Shown here: positions 16,532 to 24,305 of the stretch, piece after piece | Layout of the letters: each line of letters starts with the position of its first letter | Position numbering within the stretch: the stretch's first letter is position 1 | IMG/VR virus record: IMGVR_UViG_3300021067_000011 | Span: 1-41,454 of that record | Source: a virus | DNA: 41,454 bases | Direction: 5' to 3' (one strand) | Program-made: the position numbers and the translations under genes | The notes under the pieces: generated by a model | Seen by the model: only the letters and a program-made list of their open reading frames with translations | Databases searched by the model: none | Told to the model about the DNA's origin: nothing

Positions 16532-17966
16532 GTGGGGCTACATCCATGACGAAATCGAGGTGTCTCCCGACGCCCTGTATGACGAGATGGCCGCCGAGAT
16601 GCAGGTCTATCAGCCCGGGTGGGAGCCCGCCGCTGGTGACCTGACCACACGCATATTTCTCGTGCTCGCGGGGTTCATTGCCCAGGCGGTCGCGGTCGCC
16701 ACCGACGTGCCGCCATCGGTGCTCCGATACCTGGGCCGGCTCCACGACATTCCGCCGATCGACGCGACTGTCGCAACATCGACCGTGACCATCACCGCCG
16801 TCGACGACACCGGCTACACACTCGCGCAAGGCGCCGAAATTCTGTTTGACGGGGTCGCGTTCGCGACCACCGCGGACGCCACCATCGCACCCGGCGACAC
16901 CACCGCCACACTGGTGCCGGTCGCCGCCGTTACCGCCGGTGTGGAGGGCAACGACATCACCGGCACCGGCCAGATCGTGGTTCCGTCCGTCGCGTGGGTC
17001 GCGTCGATCGAACTGGAAGATCCGACCGCGGGCGGTGTCGACGCCGAAACCGACGACGACTATTTGGACCGGCTCAGCGACGAACTACGGATCGTGTCGC
17101 CCACACCGATCCTCACGGACGAATGGGCGGTGATGGCCCGCCGTATCCCGCCGATCGCACGAACCACCGCTATCGACCGGTATGTGCCCGCAGTGAACGA
17201 GGTGCAACGACTCACCCCAACCGGAGTGACCGCCGGCACGTTCACGCTCACCTACAGCGGGCAGACAACAGCGGGCATCAACTGGAACGCGACACCGGGC
17301 GCGATCCAGTCGGCGTTGGAAGCGCTGTCGAACATCGACCCGGGCGACGTGGCGGTCACGGGCGGGCCGATCAACTCCACCGCGGTCGACGTTGAGTTCA
17401 CCGGCACGCTCGCCGGAACGAACGTTGCGCAGATGACCGTCAACAACGCGAGCCTCACCGGGACTGTGGCGGTGTCGACCGTGACCGCCGGCGTGCCCGC
17501 GGACAACAACGTTGACCTCGCCGTCACGGTGGCCGTGGCGGACGAGGACGGAGAAGACGTCGGCCCGGTCGTGCGCGCCGCATGCCTCGCCTACCTCGAG
17601 ACGTTGCGTGCAACGAACTGGCTGGTCGATGTCATCGCCCCGACGTACACAACGATCAACGTCACCGTCGAAACCGCCGGGTGGCCCGGCGCGACCGTCG
17701 ACGACGCGACCCGCAACACCCAGGTCGAGGAGGCGCTCGAGGTGTACCTGTCGCCTGGGTCGTGGGGGTCGCCGCCCGAGGCGCCGCCCGCGCAGTGGGT
17801 GATCGACGACAAGGTCCGTTATCTCGAGGTCGCCCAGGCCGTCAACGCGGTTCCGGCCGTCCGTCACATCACCGCGCTCACCGTCAACGGCGGCACGAGC
17901 GACGTCTCTCTCACCGGCCCGGCACCGTTGCCGCGCGCCGGAACTATCACCGCAACCGCCGCCTAG
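16524..17966 (+). CDS. Baseplate wedge protein, gpJ/gp6-like, with inserted beta domain
   Basis: A 480-residue protein of the baseplate J/gp47 family: the N-terminal ring-forming segment (LTTRIFLVLAGFIAQAVAVATDVPPSVL), a two-strand domain with TVTITAVDDTGYTLAQGAEI, then EDPTAGGVDAETDDDYLDRL and the C-terminal half. Between about residues 225 and 325 lies an extra Thr-rich beta module (AGTFTLTYSGQTTAGI, AIQSALEALSNIDPGDVAVTGG, VEFTGTLAGTNVAQMTV), a type usually found in surface or fibre proteins. ATG 16524 has GGGGGGAA upstream and is preferred over the ATG at 16506. Confidence 0.88.
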   Translation: MAEWGYIHDEIEVSPDALYDEMAAEMQVYQPGWEPAAGDLTTRIFLVLAGFIAQAVAVATDVPPSVLRYLGRLHDIPPIDATVATSTVTITAVDDTGYTLAQGAEILFDGVAFATTADATIAPGDTTATLVPVAAVTAGVEGNDITGTGQIVVPSVAWVASIELEDPTAGGVDAETDDDYLDRLSDELRIVSPTPILTDEWAVMARRIPPIARTTAIDRYVPAVNEVQRLTPTGVTAGTFTLTYSGQTTAGINWNATPGAIQSALEALSNIDPGDVAVTGGPINSTAVDVEFTGTLAGTNVAQMTVNNASLTGTVAVSTVTAGVPADNNVDLAVTVAVADEDGEDVGPVVRAACLAYLETLRATNWLVDVIAPTYTTINVTVETAGWPGATVDDATRNTQVEEALEVYLSPGSWGSPPEAPPAQWVIDDKVRYLEVAQAVNAVPAVRHITALTVNGGTSDVSLTGPAPLPRAGTITATAA

Positions 17967-17975
17967 GAGGGTTTT

Positions 17976-18902
17976 GTGCCTCGTTCAGTGTTGATCGGAC
18001 GGACACAGGTCGCGATGCACGACACCCAGTTGGGTGGCGATGCTGACGCGAACGTCCAAATTACCGCCGGGTGGGTGGAAACCCCCGCCGGCGTTTTGGT
18101 GCCGCAGCGGTCACAGCCTGCGGCTGGTGAGGCGTTGGCTGTGCACCATCCCGGCGCGGTCGCGTTCGCGGTCGATGCCAGCGGTGACGTTCAGCCGGTT
18201 GGCCCGGACGATCCGATGCCGGTGTCGCTGGGGTCGCTTGTTGCGGAGGTCGATACCGACGACCTCGAAACGGCGGTCACGGCGACAAACACCCGGATCG
18301 GCGAGGTTCAGGCGTCGCCGACCGCGAACACGCTGCTCGACCGGCTGAAGGTGTTGAACACGTCGGTTCAGTCGGTGTTGACGGACCTGCAGGGCAAGGC
18401 GGACACGGCAGAGGCGCAGGCGGTCGATAGCGAGCTGCCGGCAGCGGCGGCGGCAGCGGACGGGGCGGCGAACCCGACAGCCCCCGCGGTCCGTGCGGCG
18501 AACGAGCGGTTCAACGGCACCGGATGGGACCGGGCGCGGGGAAACCTGGGGCTGGCGGCAGTGCTCGCGTCAGCCGCTCGCACCAGCACCACGTTCAGCG
18601 CGTCACAGACGAACCACAACGCGCGGGGCATTCTCCTGCGCATCATCGTGTCGGCCGCGCCGGGCGGGGGCGAAACGCTCACCCCCTACATCCAGGCGCC
18701 CAACGGGTTCAGTCTCGCGCAGTTCACCGCTATCACCACCACGACGGCCGGCATGCTGTACGTGCTCTACCCAGGGGCGGTTGACGCCGACACGTTGGCC
18801 GAGGCCAAATCGTGTCCGTTGCCTCGTGACTGGGTGCTGGTGATGGTCCACTCTGCCGGCGGGTCGTGGACCTACCAAGCCGACGTCGCGTACATCGTCT
18901 GA
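17976..18902 (+). CDS. Putative tail fibre/baseplate appendage protein
   Basis: A 308-residue protein inserted between gpJ and gpI genes. The N-terminal 80 residues form a beta region that could dock on the baseplate (AVAFAVDASGDVQPVGPDDPMPVSLG). A helical, low-complexity Ala-rich shaft follows (about 85-190), then a C-terminal beta-rich domain of about 110 residues (NHNARGILLRIIVSAAPGGG, PYIQAPNGFSLAQFTAITTT, GGSWTYQADVAYIV) resembling a receptor-binding head. The GTG start follows TAGGAGGG. Confidence 0.65.
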   Translation: MPRSVLIGRTQVAMHDTQLGGDADANVQITAGWVETPAGVLVPQRSQPAAGEALAVHHPGAVAFAVDASGDVQPVGPDDPMPVSLGSLVAEVDTDDLETAVTATNTRIGEVQASPTANTLLDRLKVLNTSVQSVLTDLQGKADTAEAQAVDSELPAAAAAADGAANPTAPAVRAANERFNGTGWDRARGNLGLAAVLASAARTSTTFSASQTNHNARGILLRIIVSAAPGGGETLTPYIQAPNGFSLAQFTAITTTTAGMLYVLYPGAVDADTLAEAKSCPLPRDWVLVMVHSAGGSWTYQADVAYIV

Positions 18903-18915
18903 GGGAGACACACAC

Positions 18916-19257
18916 ATGGAATTCCAGACCGTCACCACCGATACGGGCGTCACGGTGCAGACCGTCATCGACGGCCGTGTCATTCGCGAAGCGACCTATC
19001 CGCCCGCTGGCGTGCAGGACCCGGCCGTCTCGATCCGCGAGGAGGCGCTGCTCGTCAACGAACAACTCGCGCGCGCCCAGGCGGCCGTGGACACACCGGA
19101 GCCCGACAGCGCACCCGTGTCCCTCGCCGACGTACTCGCCGACGTCGATGGTGTCGACCCGGTGCAGGTTGAGAACGCGGCCGAGCTGCTCGGCATCCAA
19201 CCCGAACCCGAGCCGGAGCCCGAGCAGACACCCGAACCCGAGGGCGAGGCGGCGTGA
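18916..19257 (+). CDS. Small protein with Pro-Glu repeat tail
   Basis: A 113-residue acidic protein. The first 40 residues are beta-like (TVTTDTGVTVQTVIDGRVIRE), the middle is helical, and the C-terminus is a Pro/Glu repeat (EPEPEPEPEQTPEPEGE). It follows the fibre gene by 13 bases with GAGGGAG upstream, so it may be a fibre chaperone or accessory. No family is recognised. Confidence 0.6.
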   Translation: MEFQTVTTDTGVTVQTVIDGRVIREATYPPAGVQDPAVSIREEALLVNEQLARAQAAVDTPEPDSAPVSLADVLADVDGVDPVQVENAAELLGIQPEPEPEPEQTPEPEGEAA

Positions 19258-19397
19258 CCCTCACCGCCCGCTACAGGCGCGGCCAGCGCACCAATAGTCC
19301 AGGGGTGCAATCCGACGACCGCAGCCGGTTGAAGCCCTGCCACCCCGACTCGGGATGCCACGACTCCAACGCCCAGGCGCCGGTCGGAAGGGCAACA

Positions 19398-19922
19398 ATG
19401 CGCTCTCGGATCCCATCGCCCCAGACGGCCGGCCGCCAGTCAGTCAGTGCGATCACTACTCTGATTCTAGCGGCGGTCGCACTCGCGGTTACGGGCACAG
19501 CCAGCGCAAACGTCGTCGCCCCCGCGGGCGGCTATGCCGCTGCCGACTACCACGACCCTGTCGTGCTGCAGTGGCAGCAGCCAGGCGCCGTGCGCGTCCT
19601 GTGGTCGCGTGACGGCGAATGGATCGGCAAACGGCTCCGCGCCACCAACGAGGTGCTCGGATCGAGCATCGAGATCGTGCCGTCCAACTACCGGCTGTTG
19701 CCGGGGTTCTGGCATTGGCGGCTGTGCAGGTACGACCTTGCAGCGTCGCCGTCGGTGAGCTCGTGCACGCTCGGCCCCGAAACCGGTGTCCTCCGGGTCA
19801 CCACTGGCACCCAAACGGTCGTGAACCTAGACGGCCGCTGTACCCGTGCCCGGTTCGAGGTCGCGACCGCACCCGACCTACGTCGCGCGTTGTCGCGCAC
19901 ACGCAAGCTCTGCCGACCGTAG
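19398..19922 (+). CDS. Secreted protein of unknown function inside the tail module
   Basis: A 174-residue protein from ATG 19398, preceded by GGAAGGG. The N-terminus has a charged start and a hydrophobic stretch (ITTLILAAVALAVTGTASA) that reads as a Sec signal peptide cut near ASA-N. The mature part is beta-rich with a four-cysteine pattern (WRLCRY, SSCTLG, GRCTR, KLCRP) and an Ig/FnIII-like look (DPVVLQWQQPGAVRVLWSRDGEWIG). An in-frame start at 19254 would add an unordered leader. A secreted product is unusual between baseplate genes and suggests a cargo (moron) gene. The gap 19258-19397 shows no clear feature. Confidence 0.65.
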   Translation: MRSRIPSPQTAGRQSVSAITTLILAAVALAVTGTASANVVAPAGGYAAADYHDPVVLQWQQPGAVRVLWSRDGEWIGKRLRATNEVLGSSIEIVPSNYRLLPGFWHWRLCRYDLAASPSVSSCTLGPETGVLRVTTGTQTVVNLDGRCTRARFEVATAPDLRRALSRTRKLCRP

Positions 19923-19934
19923 AAGGGGCCGCTC

Positions 19935-20573
19935 ATGGGCGTGTTCGCGTTCGACGAACTCCACAACTCGCACACGGCCGGGACCATCCACGACGAGCTG
20001 GTGCCGTGGAACGAGTTCGACCAGGAGGCAGGCTGGCCGCTGATCGCGCTGTGCCGCGCGATCGCGGCGCCGCTGAACCCGATCGTTGACCTCACCCGCG
20101 ACGACCCCGACAACAACCATCCAGGGTGGGGGCAGGCACTCATGCCCACTATTGCCCCGGAATGGATGCTCGATTGGCTCGGCCAGCTCGTCGGCCTTCG
20201 GTTTCCGCCCGACGCGACCGTCGCCGAGAAGCGGGCGGGAATGGACCGCCGCCATCTGTTGCGCGGCACACCGGCCGCGACCGTTGCCGCCGCGCAAGCG
20301 ACGCTGACCGGCACCCGGACGGTGCACATGGTCGAGCGTGTTGGCGGCGATGCGGCGCACTACTCGGTCACGACGATCGCGTCGGAAACACCGGACCCGG
20401 CCGCCACTGAGGCCGCTGTGCGCGCAACGAAGCATTGGGGGCTGCGGCTCACCTACAGCACGGTGCCCGGCGGCGATTGGGACACCTTGATCGGCGCTCA
20501 TGCCGACTGGGACAGCGTCGTGTCGACGTTCACTGACTGGGCCGACGTGATCGCCGACCCGTCACAAACCTGA
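19935..20573 (+). CDS. Baseplate protein, P2 gpI-like
   Basis: A 212-residue protein of the tail protein I family, which links the baseplate wedge to fibres. Recognisable segments are WPLIALCRAIAAPLNPI, then PEWMLDWLGQLVGLRF, and RRHLLRGTPAATVAAAQATLTG, followed by a beta-rich C-terminal half ending in two TDW/ADW repeats (ADWDSVVSTFTDWADVI). In P2-like order it should directly follow gpJ; here three genes separate them. GAAGGGGC precedes ATG 19935. Confidence 0.78.
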   Translation: MGVFAFDELHNSHTAGTIHDELVPWNEFDQEAGWPLIALCRAIAAPLNPIVDLTRDDPDNNHPGWGQALMPTIAPEWMLDWLGQLVGLRFPPDATVAEKRAGMDRRHLLRGTPAATVAAAQATLTGTRTVHMVERVGGDAAHYSVTTIASETPDPAATEAAVRATKHWGLRLTYSTVPGGDWDTLIGAHADWDSVVSTFTDWADVIADPSQT

Positions 20574-20583
20574 GAGGAGCCGC

Positions 20584-21252
20584 ATGCCGACAACATCCCG
20601 GTGGGCACTGCCGTACCCGGCAGGCTCCGACAGCCCGGACGGGCCAGCGCAAATCCAGGCGCTCGCCGAAGCGCTCGACAACCACGCCCAACACACCAGC
20701 GGCACGTTCGCCGCAAGGCCAACATCGACCGGCGGCAACCCCGGCAAGGCCGGCCGGTTCTACTACGCCACCGACACCGGTGTGCTCTACCTCGATCACG
20801 GGACGGGGTGGATCGAGGTCGCGCGGGCAACACAGCCACAGGTTCGGCTCGGGCTCACCAACCAGACGGTCGCGAACGCGACCGAAACGGCGCTGACGTG
20901 GCAGACCGAACACTTCGACACCGACACCATGCACACGGCGTCCGGGCAGCGGATCACGATCACGACCGCCGGCCTGTACCACGTCGGATACATGGTGAGC
21001 TGGAACGACGGCAACACGACCGGCTACCGGCAGGCCGAGATCCTGCACTACAACGCCGCCGACGCGTTGCAGCAGCATCTCGCGGTCTCGTTCATCGAGG
21101 ACTTCGGGGCGGTTGGCGTCGTCCAACACGGCGCGTCGATCCAGCGGTGCGCGGCTGGTGATTACATCGTCGTGAGCGTGTTGCAGAACAGCGGCGGTTC
21201 CCGCCAGATCGGCGGGCTGTCCGAGTTTTGGGCGGCGAGGCTGGGTCCGTGA
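20584..21252 (+). CDS. Tail fibre with C1q-like receptor-binding domain
   Basis: A 222-residue protein. The N-terminal segment (WALPYPAGSDSPDGPAQIQ, ALAEALDNHAQ) is the short trimerising start common in actinophage fibres. The following FYYATDTGVLYLDHGTGWI is a beta collar. Residues about 95-222 match the C1q/TNF-like jelly-roll layout (GQRITITTAGLYHVGYMVSW ... AAGDYIVVSVLQNSGG ... FWAARLGP), often used to bind host surfaces. AGGAG precedes ATG 20584. The next gene begins with GTGA at its stop. Confidence 0.78.
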   Translation: MPTTSRWALPYPAGSDSPDGPAQIQALAEALDNHAQHTSGTFAARPTSTGGNPGKAGRFYYATDTGVLYLDHGTGWIEVARATQPQVRLGLTNQTVANATETALTWQTEHFDTDTMHTASGQRITITTAGLYHVGYMVSWNDGNTTGYRQAEILHYNAADALQQHLAVSFIEDFGAVGVVQHGASIQRCAAGDYIVVSVLQNSGGSRQIGGLSEFWAARLGP

Positions 21253-21581
21253 CGTATGAAGAACAGGTGCCGATTCTCCGGCACATGGACCAACGATTTG
21301 ACGACCTCGTCCGGCTCCTCGACGAGAAATTGGGTGGGGTGGACCGCGACATGGACGTCATCCGAAGCGACGTGAACAGCAGCCATGAGAAGTTGCGTGA
21401 TCACGACCGCCGGTTGGACCGGCTTGAGCAGTCCGAGGCCAACGAACATGCCGTGACCGAGGCGCTGCAACGGATCGCGGACGAGCGGCAACGGTCGGTC
21501 GCGCTTTTGATTGCGCTTGTCGGGCTGATCGCCACGTTGGCGGGCACGGCGGGCGCGCTCGCCGCGACGTACATCCTCTGA
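21249..21581 (+). CDS. Coiled-coil protein with C-terminal membrane segment, possible holin
   Basis: A 110-residue protein. Residues about 1-80 form a charged coiled coil (DQRFDDLVRLLDEKLGGV ... LRDHDRRLDRLEQSE), followed by a single hydrophobic segment (VALLIALVGLIATLAGTAG) near the C-terminus. This layout matches XhlA-type lysis or membrane-anchor proteins next to endolysins. The GTG start overlaps the fibre stop. A structural tail role cannot be excluded. Confidence 0.65.
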   Translation: MTYEEQVPILRHMDQRFDDLVRLLDEKLGGVDRDMDVIRSDVNSSHEKLRDHDRRLDRLEQSEANEHAVTEALQRIADERQRSVALLIALVGLIATLAGTAGALAATYIL

Positions 21582-21605
21582 CCCCCCTTGGAAGGGAGCC
21601 CTTCG

Positions 21606-22208
21606 ATGGCCTTGATCGACAGGCTGCGCTCACGCCGGGCGCGGCAGGCGAAGCGCCGCGACCATGCGGCGCGACAGTACCGGCAGGCCCGGCGCCAGCA
21701 TCGTCCGCAGAACGCCAGGTCGTGGCGGCGAGTGTGGATCCAAGCCAGGGCAGCCACGGTCCGCATCGGCAAGCGCATCCGCCGGCTCGAGCTCGAGGGT
21801 GTTGTGCAGGCGGGCGAGAAGTACCAGGACCTAGTGGATGGCCGCGCCTATCGGCTGTCGAGCAAGGTGGCGCCGAGGCTCCGGTGGTGGGTGAACTCGG
21901 ATGGCACTCGTGTGCCGGTCACGATCAGGATGCGCGCCGCGCTCGCCAAGGCGAAACAGAACTATGGGGTGTGGGCGTATGTCACGACCGGCTACCGGAC
22001 CGACGAACACGAGGAGTACCTGTGGTGGCACAGCAACTATGGGCGTGACTACCCGAAGGCGCCGCCCGGCACGTCGAACCACAGCGACCTTGTGGATGGG
22101 GCGGCGGACGTGGCGAACTGGCAGGAATTCGAGCGCATCGACGACAAGGTCGGGCTCGACAACCTGGTGGCCCGTGACGAAGTCCACTTCTCACCAACCG
22201 GGTACTGA
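21606..22208 (+). CDS. Endolysin, M15-type peptidase
   Basis: A 200-residue protein with a very basic helical N-terminus (about 60 residues, RRARQAKRRDHAARQYRQA) and a peptidase domain of the D-Ala-D-Ala carboxypeptidase/L-Ala-D-Glu endopeptidase group. Zinc ligands are probably in GTSNHSDLVDGAADVAN and DEVHFSPTG; the catalytic region also has YVTTGYRTDEHEEYLW. It has no signal peptide, so it needs a holin. GGAAGGGAG stands before ATG 21606; the TTG at 21588 is in frame but overlaps this ribosome binding site. It lies between two membrane-protein genes. Confidence 0.82.
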   Translation: MALIDRLRSRRARQAKRRDHAARQYRQARRQHRPQNARSWRRVWIQARAATVRIGKRIRRLELEGVVQAGEKYQDLVDGRAYRLSSKVAPRLRWWVNSDGTRVPVTIRMRAALAKAKQNYGVWAYVTTGYRTDEHEEYLWWHSNYGRDYPKAPPGTSNHSDLVDGAADVANWQEFERIDDKVGLDNLVARDEVHFSPTGY

Positions 22209-22210
22209 CC

Positions 22211-22477
22211 ATGAGCTCGCTCCCCAGGTGGCTGACCCGCGAGTGGGTCGCCAACATCAGCCTCGCCGTCATCGTCCTCCAGACCGTCATCTGGACGGCG
22301 GGGGACTCGCTGCCCGAGTGGGTGCGGATCGTGCTCGCGACCATCGTCGCGGTTGGTGGGGTGGTGACCGCCCGCGCCGGTGTCACACCCGTAGTCGCAT
22401 CAGCGACGCCCGAGGTCGACGAATCGGTGATCCCCGACGAGTTGATGGTCCATCGTCCCCCGGACCGAGACCGGTGA
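22211..22477 (+). CDS. Holin, two transmembrane segments
   Basis: An 88-residue protein with two hydrophobic helices (ANISLAVIVLQTVIWTA and VRIVLATIVAVGGVVTA) joined by a short turn (GDSLPEW), and a polar acidic C-terminus. It starts two bases after the endolysin stop. Size, topology and context fit a class II holin that permits endolysin release. The following gene overlaps its stop (GTGA). Confidence 0.78.
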   Translation: MSSLPRWLTREWVANISLAVIVLQTVIWTAGDSLPEWVRIVLATIVAVGGVVTARAGVTPVVASATPEVDESVIPDELMVHRPPDRDR

Positions 22478-22740
22478 CCGTCATGGCCGGCCGTGCGCCC
22501 CTGCAACGCACCGACCTCCGCCTCACCAAACGCATCCTCGACGGCCACGACCCGGACGCGGCACTCGAGTTGTGCCGCCGCCACGACCTGCGTGACATCC
22601 GGGCGTTGGAGCGCAGGTGCCGCATGTTTGGGTTCTCGGTCGGCACGGATAACGTGGGGGCGTTCGACGCGATGTGCGACGGGCTCGCGGCGTACCAGGC
22701 CGAGGTGCTCGACGCGATCCCGACCCGTGACGAGCTGTGA
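22474..22740 (+). CDS. Small protein after the lysis cassette, unknown
   Basis: An 88-residue helical protein from GTG 22474 (or ATG 22483). It contains a charged helix (RTDLRLTKRILDGHDPDAAL) and two short Cys-bearing helices (ELCRRHDL, RRCRMFGF). Translational coupling to the holin suggests late expression. No family is recognised. Confidence 0.6.
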   Translation: MTVMAGRAPLQRTDLRLTKRILDGHDPDAALELCRRHDLRDIRALERRCRMFGFSVGTDNVGAFDAMCDGLAAYQAEVLDAIPTRDEL

Positions 22741-22743
22741 CCG

Positions 22744-22872
22744 ATGGCCCGCCGTCTCGCCGCCGCCGCTGTGCATGTGGTGTGGTGGCTCGCGCACAAC
22801 GCTGGATGGGATGTCGCGGTGTCGTCCGAGTCGAACTCTGGACCTCGAGCCCGACCCACGCGAGCCATCTGA
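22744..22872 (+). CDS. Possible short last gene of the late operon
   Basis: A 42-codon frame (MARRLAAAAVHVVWWLAHN start) that begins 3 bases after the previous stop. It has an amphipathic or hydrophobic first half. Close spacing favours translation, but there is no clear ribosome binding site and no recognisable family. Downstream, 22873-23068 shows no gene. Confidence 0.3.
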   Translation: MARRLAAAAVHVVWWLAHNAGWDVAVSSESNSGPRARPTRAI

Positions 22873-23068
22873 ACGTCGGCTACGGGCACGGCCCCGACCG
22901 TGAGTGGTCGTGGCGGCGTGGTCGTTGGTCGCTCGCCGTGCGCGTCACACGCGCGCGAGATCTTCGGCGCTGAGACGAACCGCCGGCGGCGTTCCCCCGT
23001 TCCCGCCAGCGGCGTGCCGGAGCACAACACGGGACGCATACCCGCGAAGCGTCCCAACATCACACACC

Positions 23069-23098
23069 GAGCCCCCGGCCATGGATGGTCGGGGGCTC
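23069..23098. terminator. Hairpin between convergent operons
   Basis: A long inverted repeat, GAGCCCCCGGCCAT opposite ATGGTCGGGGGCTC, with one G-U type mismatch and a 2-base centre. It stands between the end of the plus-strand late operon and the end of the minus-strand operon starting at 23107. It has no long T run on either side, as is frequent in high-G+C genomes. It probably stops transcription in both directions. Confidence 0.75.
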
Positions 23099-23106
23099 TC
23101 GTGCGT

Positions 23107-23712
23107 TCAGGCCCGGTCGCGACGGGCCTGCTCGATCATCTGCTGCACGCGAGAGTGCGATAGCCCCAGTCGGCCGGCGATCTGGCGCATGCTCTCCAGG
23201 TCGTTGAGTGCCAACAGCGCCGCGTCACGCTCCCGTCGCGCCTCAGCGAGTTCGCCCGCTGTTCGCTGCTCGGTGTCGGCGAGCTCGTCCGCCGCCTGCT
23301 GGTACCGGTCCCATGCGTACCCCAGCGATTCCTTGCGTTCGTGTTCGCGTTCCTCGTCGGTGAGCCGGTCAAGGCCGGCCCATAGCGTGAACGTCCAGTC
23401 TCGCCACACTGGCAGCCCCCATCCGGCCAGGTCACGGGCCAGCACGTCCGGGTCGACCGTGGCACCGTGCTGGGCGATGGTGAGCAGGACGTGGCGGAGC
23501 GCCGGCTCGATTTCCTCCATGTCTCGTGCTTCGAGGAGCCGCATCGCGGCGAGTTCGATCGGCCCGCGCCGGAGGCGGCCCTGCCCGGCCACCTCCTGTT
23601 CGAGCAGCGGCCGCAGCGTTTGTGCCAGTGTCTGCCCGGTGGTCGCGCACTGCACCGGGGTTTCCCGGACGAGCCGGGTGACGAGATCCTCGATTGTGGT
23701 CTGGTCAGGCAT
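23107..23712 (-). CDS. Unknown protein with C-terminal helix-turn-helix
   Basis: A 201-residue protein, mainly helical, from ATG 23712. The long helix at about residues 110-180 is charged (DEEREHERKESLGYAWDRY ... ERDAALLALNDLE). The C-terminus is sigma-like or resolvase-like HTH sequence (MRQIAGRLGLSHSRVQQMIE). It is co-transcribed with the 86-residue gene upstream (8-base overlap). It could be a DNA-binding regulator; no enzyme motif is seen. The plus-strand frame over this region is a shadow. Confidence 0.68.
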   Translation of the reverse strand: MPDQTTIEDLVTRLVRETPVQCATTGQTLAQTLRPLLEQEVAGQGRLRRGPIELAAMRLLEARDMEEIEPALRHVLLTIAQHGATVDPDVLARDLAGWGLPVWRDWTFTLWAGLDRLTDEEREHERKESLGYAWDRYQQAADELADTEQRTAGELAEARRERDAALLALNDLESMRQIAGRLGLSHSRVQQMIEQARRDRA

Positions 23713-23965
23713 CGTTCCTCCAGTCGATGAATGCATCGGCGATCGTGTCCAGCTCGTCGGCGAGGCTGTCGAACGTCGGCCCGTAAAACGACGTGCGGGG
23801 CCACTCGCCCTGGGTGCCGTCGTCGCCATACATCTGTCGCATGTTCGCGATCGTGAAATAGGTCCGGACGTCGATGTCGTCGGCGAAGTCGGCGGGTGTG
23901 ACGTCGTAGTGCTCGGCGGCGTGGTCGACGATCTGCCCGGTGCGGGTAGGGTGGGTGGTGGCCAT
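23705..23965 (-). CDS. Small acidic protein, first gene of minus-strand pair
   Basis: An 86-residue protein with a GAGGAG ribosome binding site before ATG 23965. It is rich in Asp and aromatic residues (PADFADDIDVRTYFTIANM, SFYGPTFDSLADEL). It overlaps the next gene by 8 bases, the arrangement often seen for partners such as antitoxin-toxin or regulator pairs, but there is no motif to support that here. A TTGACA promoter lies about 70-100 bases upstream. Confidence 0.68.
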   Translation of the reverse strand: MATTHPTRTGQIVDHAAEHYDVTPADFADDIDVRTYFTIANMRQMYGDDGTQGEWPRTSFYGPTFDSLADELDTIADAFIDWRNDA

Positions 23966-24036
23966 GAGATTGCTCCTCGTGGTCCATGACCCCGGCCGCC
24001 TGCCAGCGGTGCGGGGTCGCTTTACGTTGTAACCAC

Positions 24037-24065
24037 AGCGTACAGGACGACCTATACAGTGTCAA
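24037..24065 (-). promoter_or_regulatory. Sigma-70-like promoter for the 23965 operon
   Basis: On the minus strand, a perfect TTGACA (24060-24065) is followed after 17 bases by TACGCT (24037-24042, three matches to TATAAT including the key T-A and final T). It lies between the XRE gene end (24069) and the start of the small acidic gene (23965). The XRE protein may regulate it. A second weak box (TGTATAG) overlaps the spacer. Confidence 0.6.
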
Positions 24066-24068
24066 TGG

Positions 24069-24305
24069 TCACTCGGGCAGCCCGTCGACCAACCGGGCCA
24101 CCGGAACCCCCAACGCGGCGGCCAGCGTGACGATCGTCTGCAACCTCGGATCTCGCCGGCCGTGCTCGAGCCGGCCGATCTCGGAGGAGTGCAGGCCGGC
24201 GCGTTGGGCGAGCTGTGTTTGGCTGAGGCCGCGCTCGTGGCGGACGGTGCGGAGATGCTGGCCGAACACGACAGCAGGACGCTGGCCGGTGCGGTCAGTC
24301 GTCAA
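24069..24305 (-). CDS. XRE-family regulator
   Basis: A 78-residue protein that is almost entirely a cI/Cro-type domain: FGQHLRTVRHERGLSQTQLA, then QRAGLHSSEIGRLEHGRRD and TIVTLAAALGVPVARLVDG. It starts 11 bases before the end of the disrupted gene upstream. The TTGACA promoter just after its stop suggests it controls the two minus-strand genes, or its own operon. There is no C-terminal protease or dimer domain, so it would not respond to RecA by self-cleavage. Confidence 0.85.
   Translation of the reverse strand: MTTDRTGQRPAVVFGQHLRTVRHERGLSQTQLAQRAGLHSSEIGRLEHGRRDPRLQTIVTLAAALGVPVARLVDGLPE

Noticed and set aside
19271-19498. 75-codon minus-strand frame with many Trp residues
   Set aside because: It lies across the leader and signal-peptide region of the plus-strand secreted gene, has no ribosome binding site, and is alone on its strand in the late module.
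22904-23989. 361-codon plus-strand frame
   Set aside because: Ser/Arg-rich and antisense to two coupled minus-strand genes with ribosome binding sites and an HTH motif.
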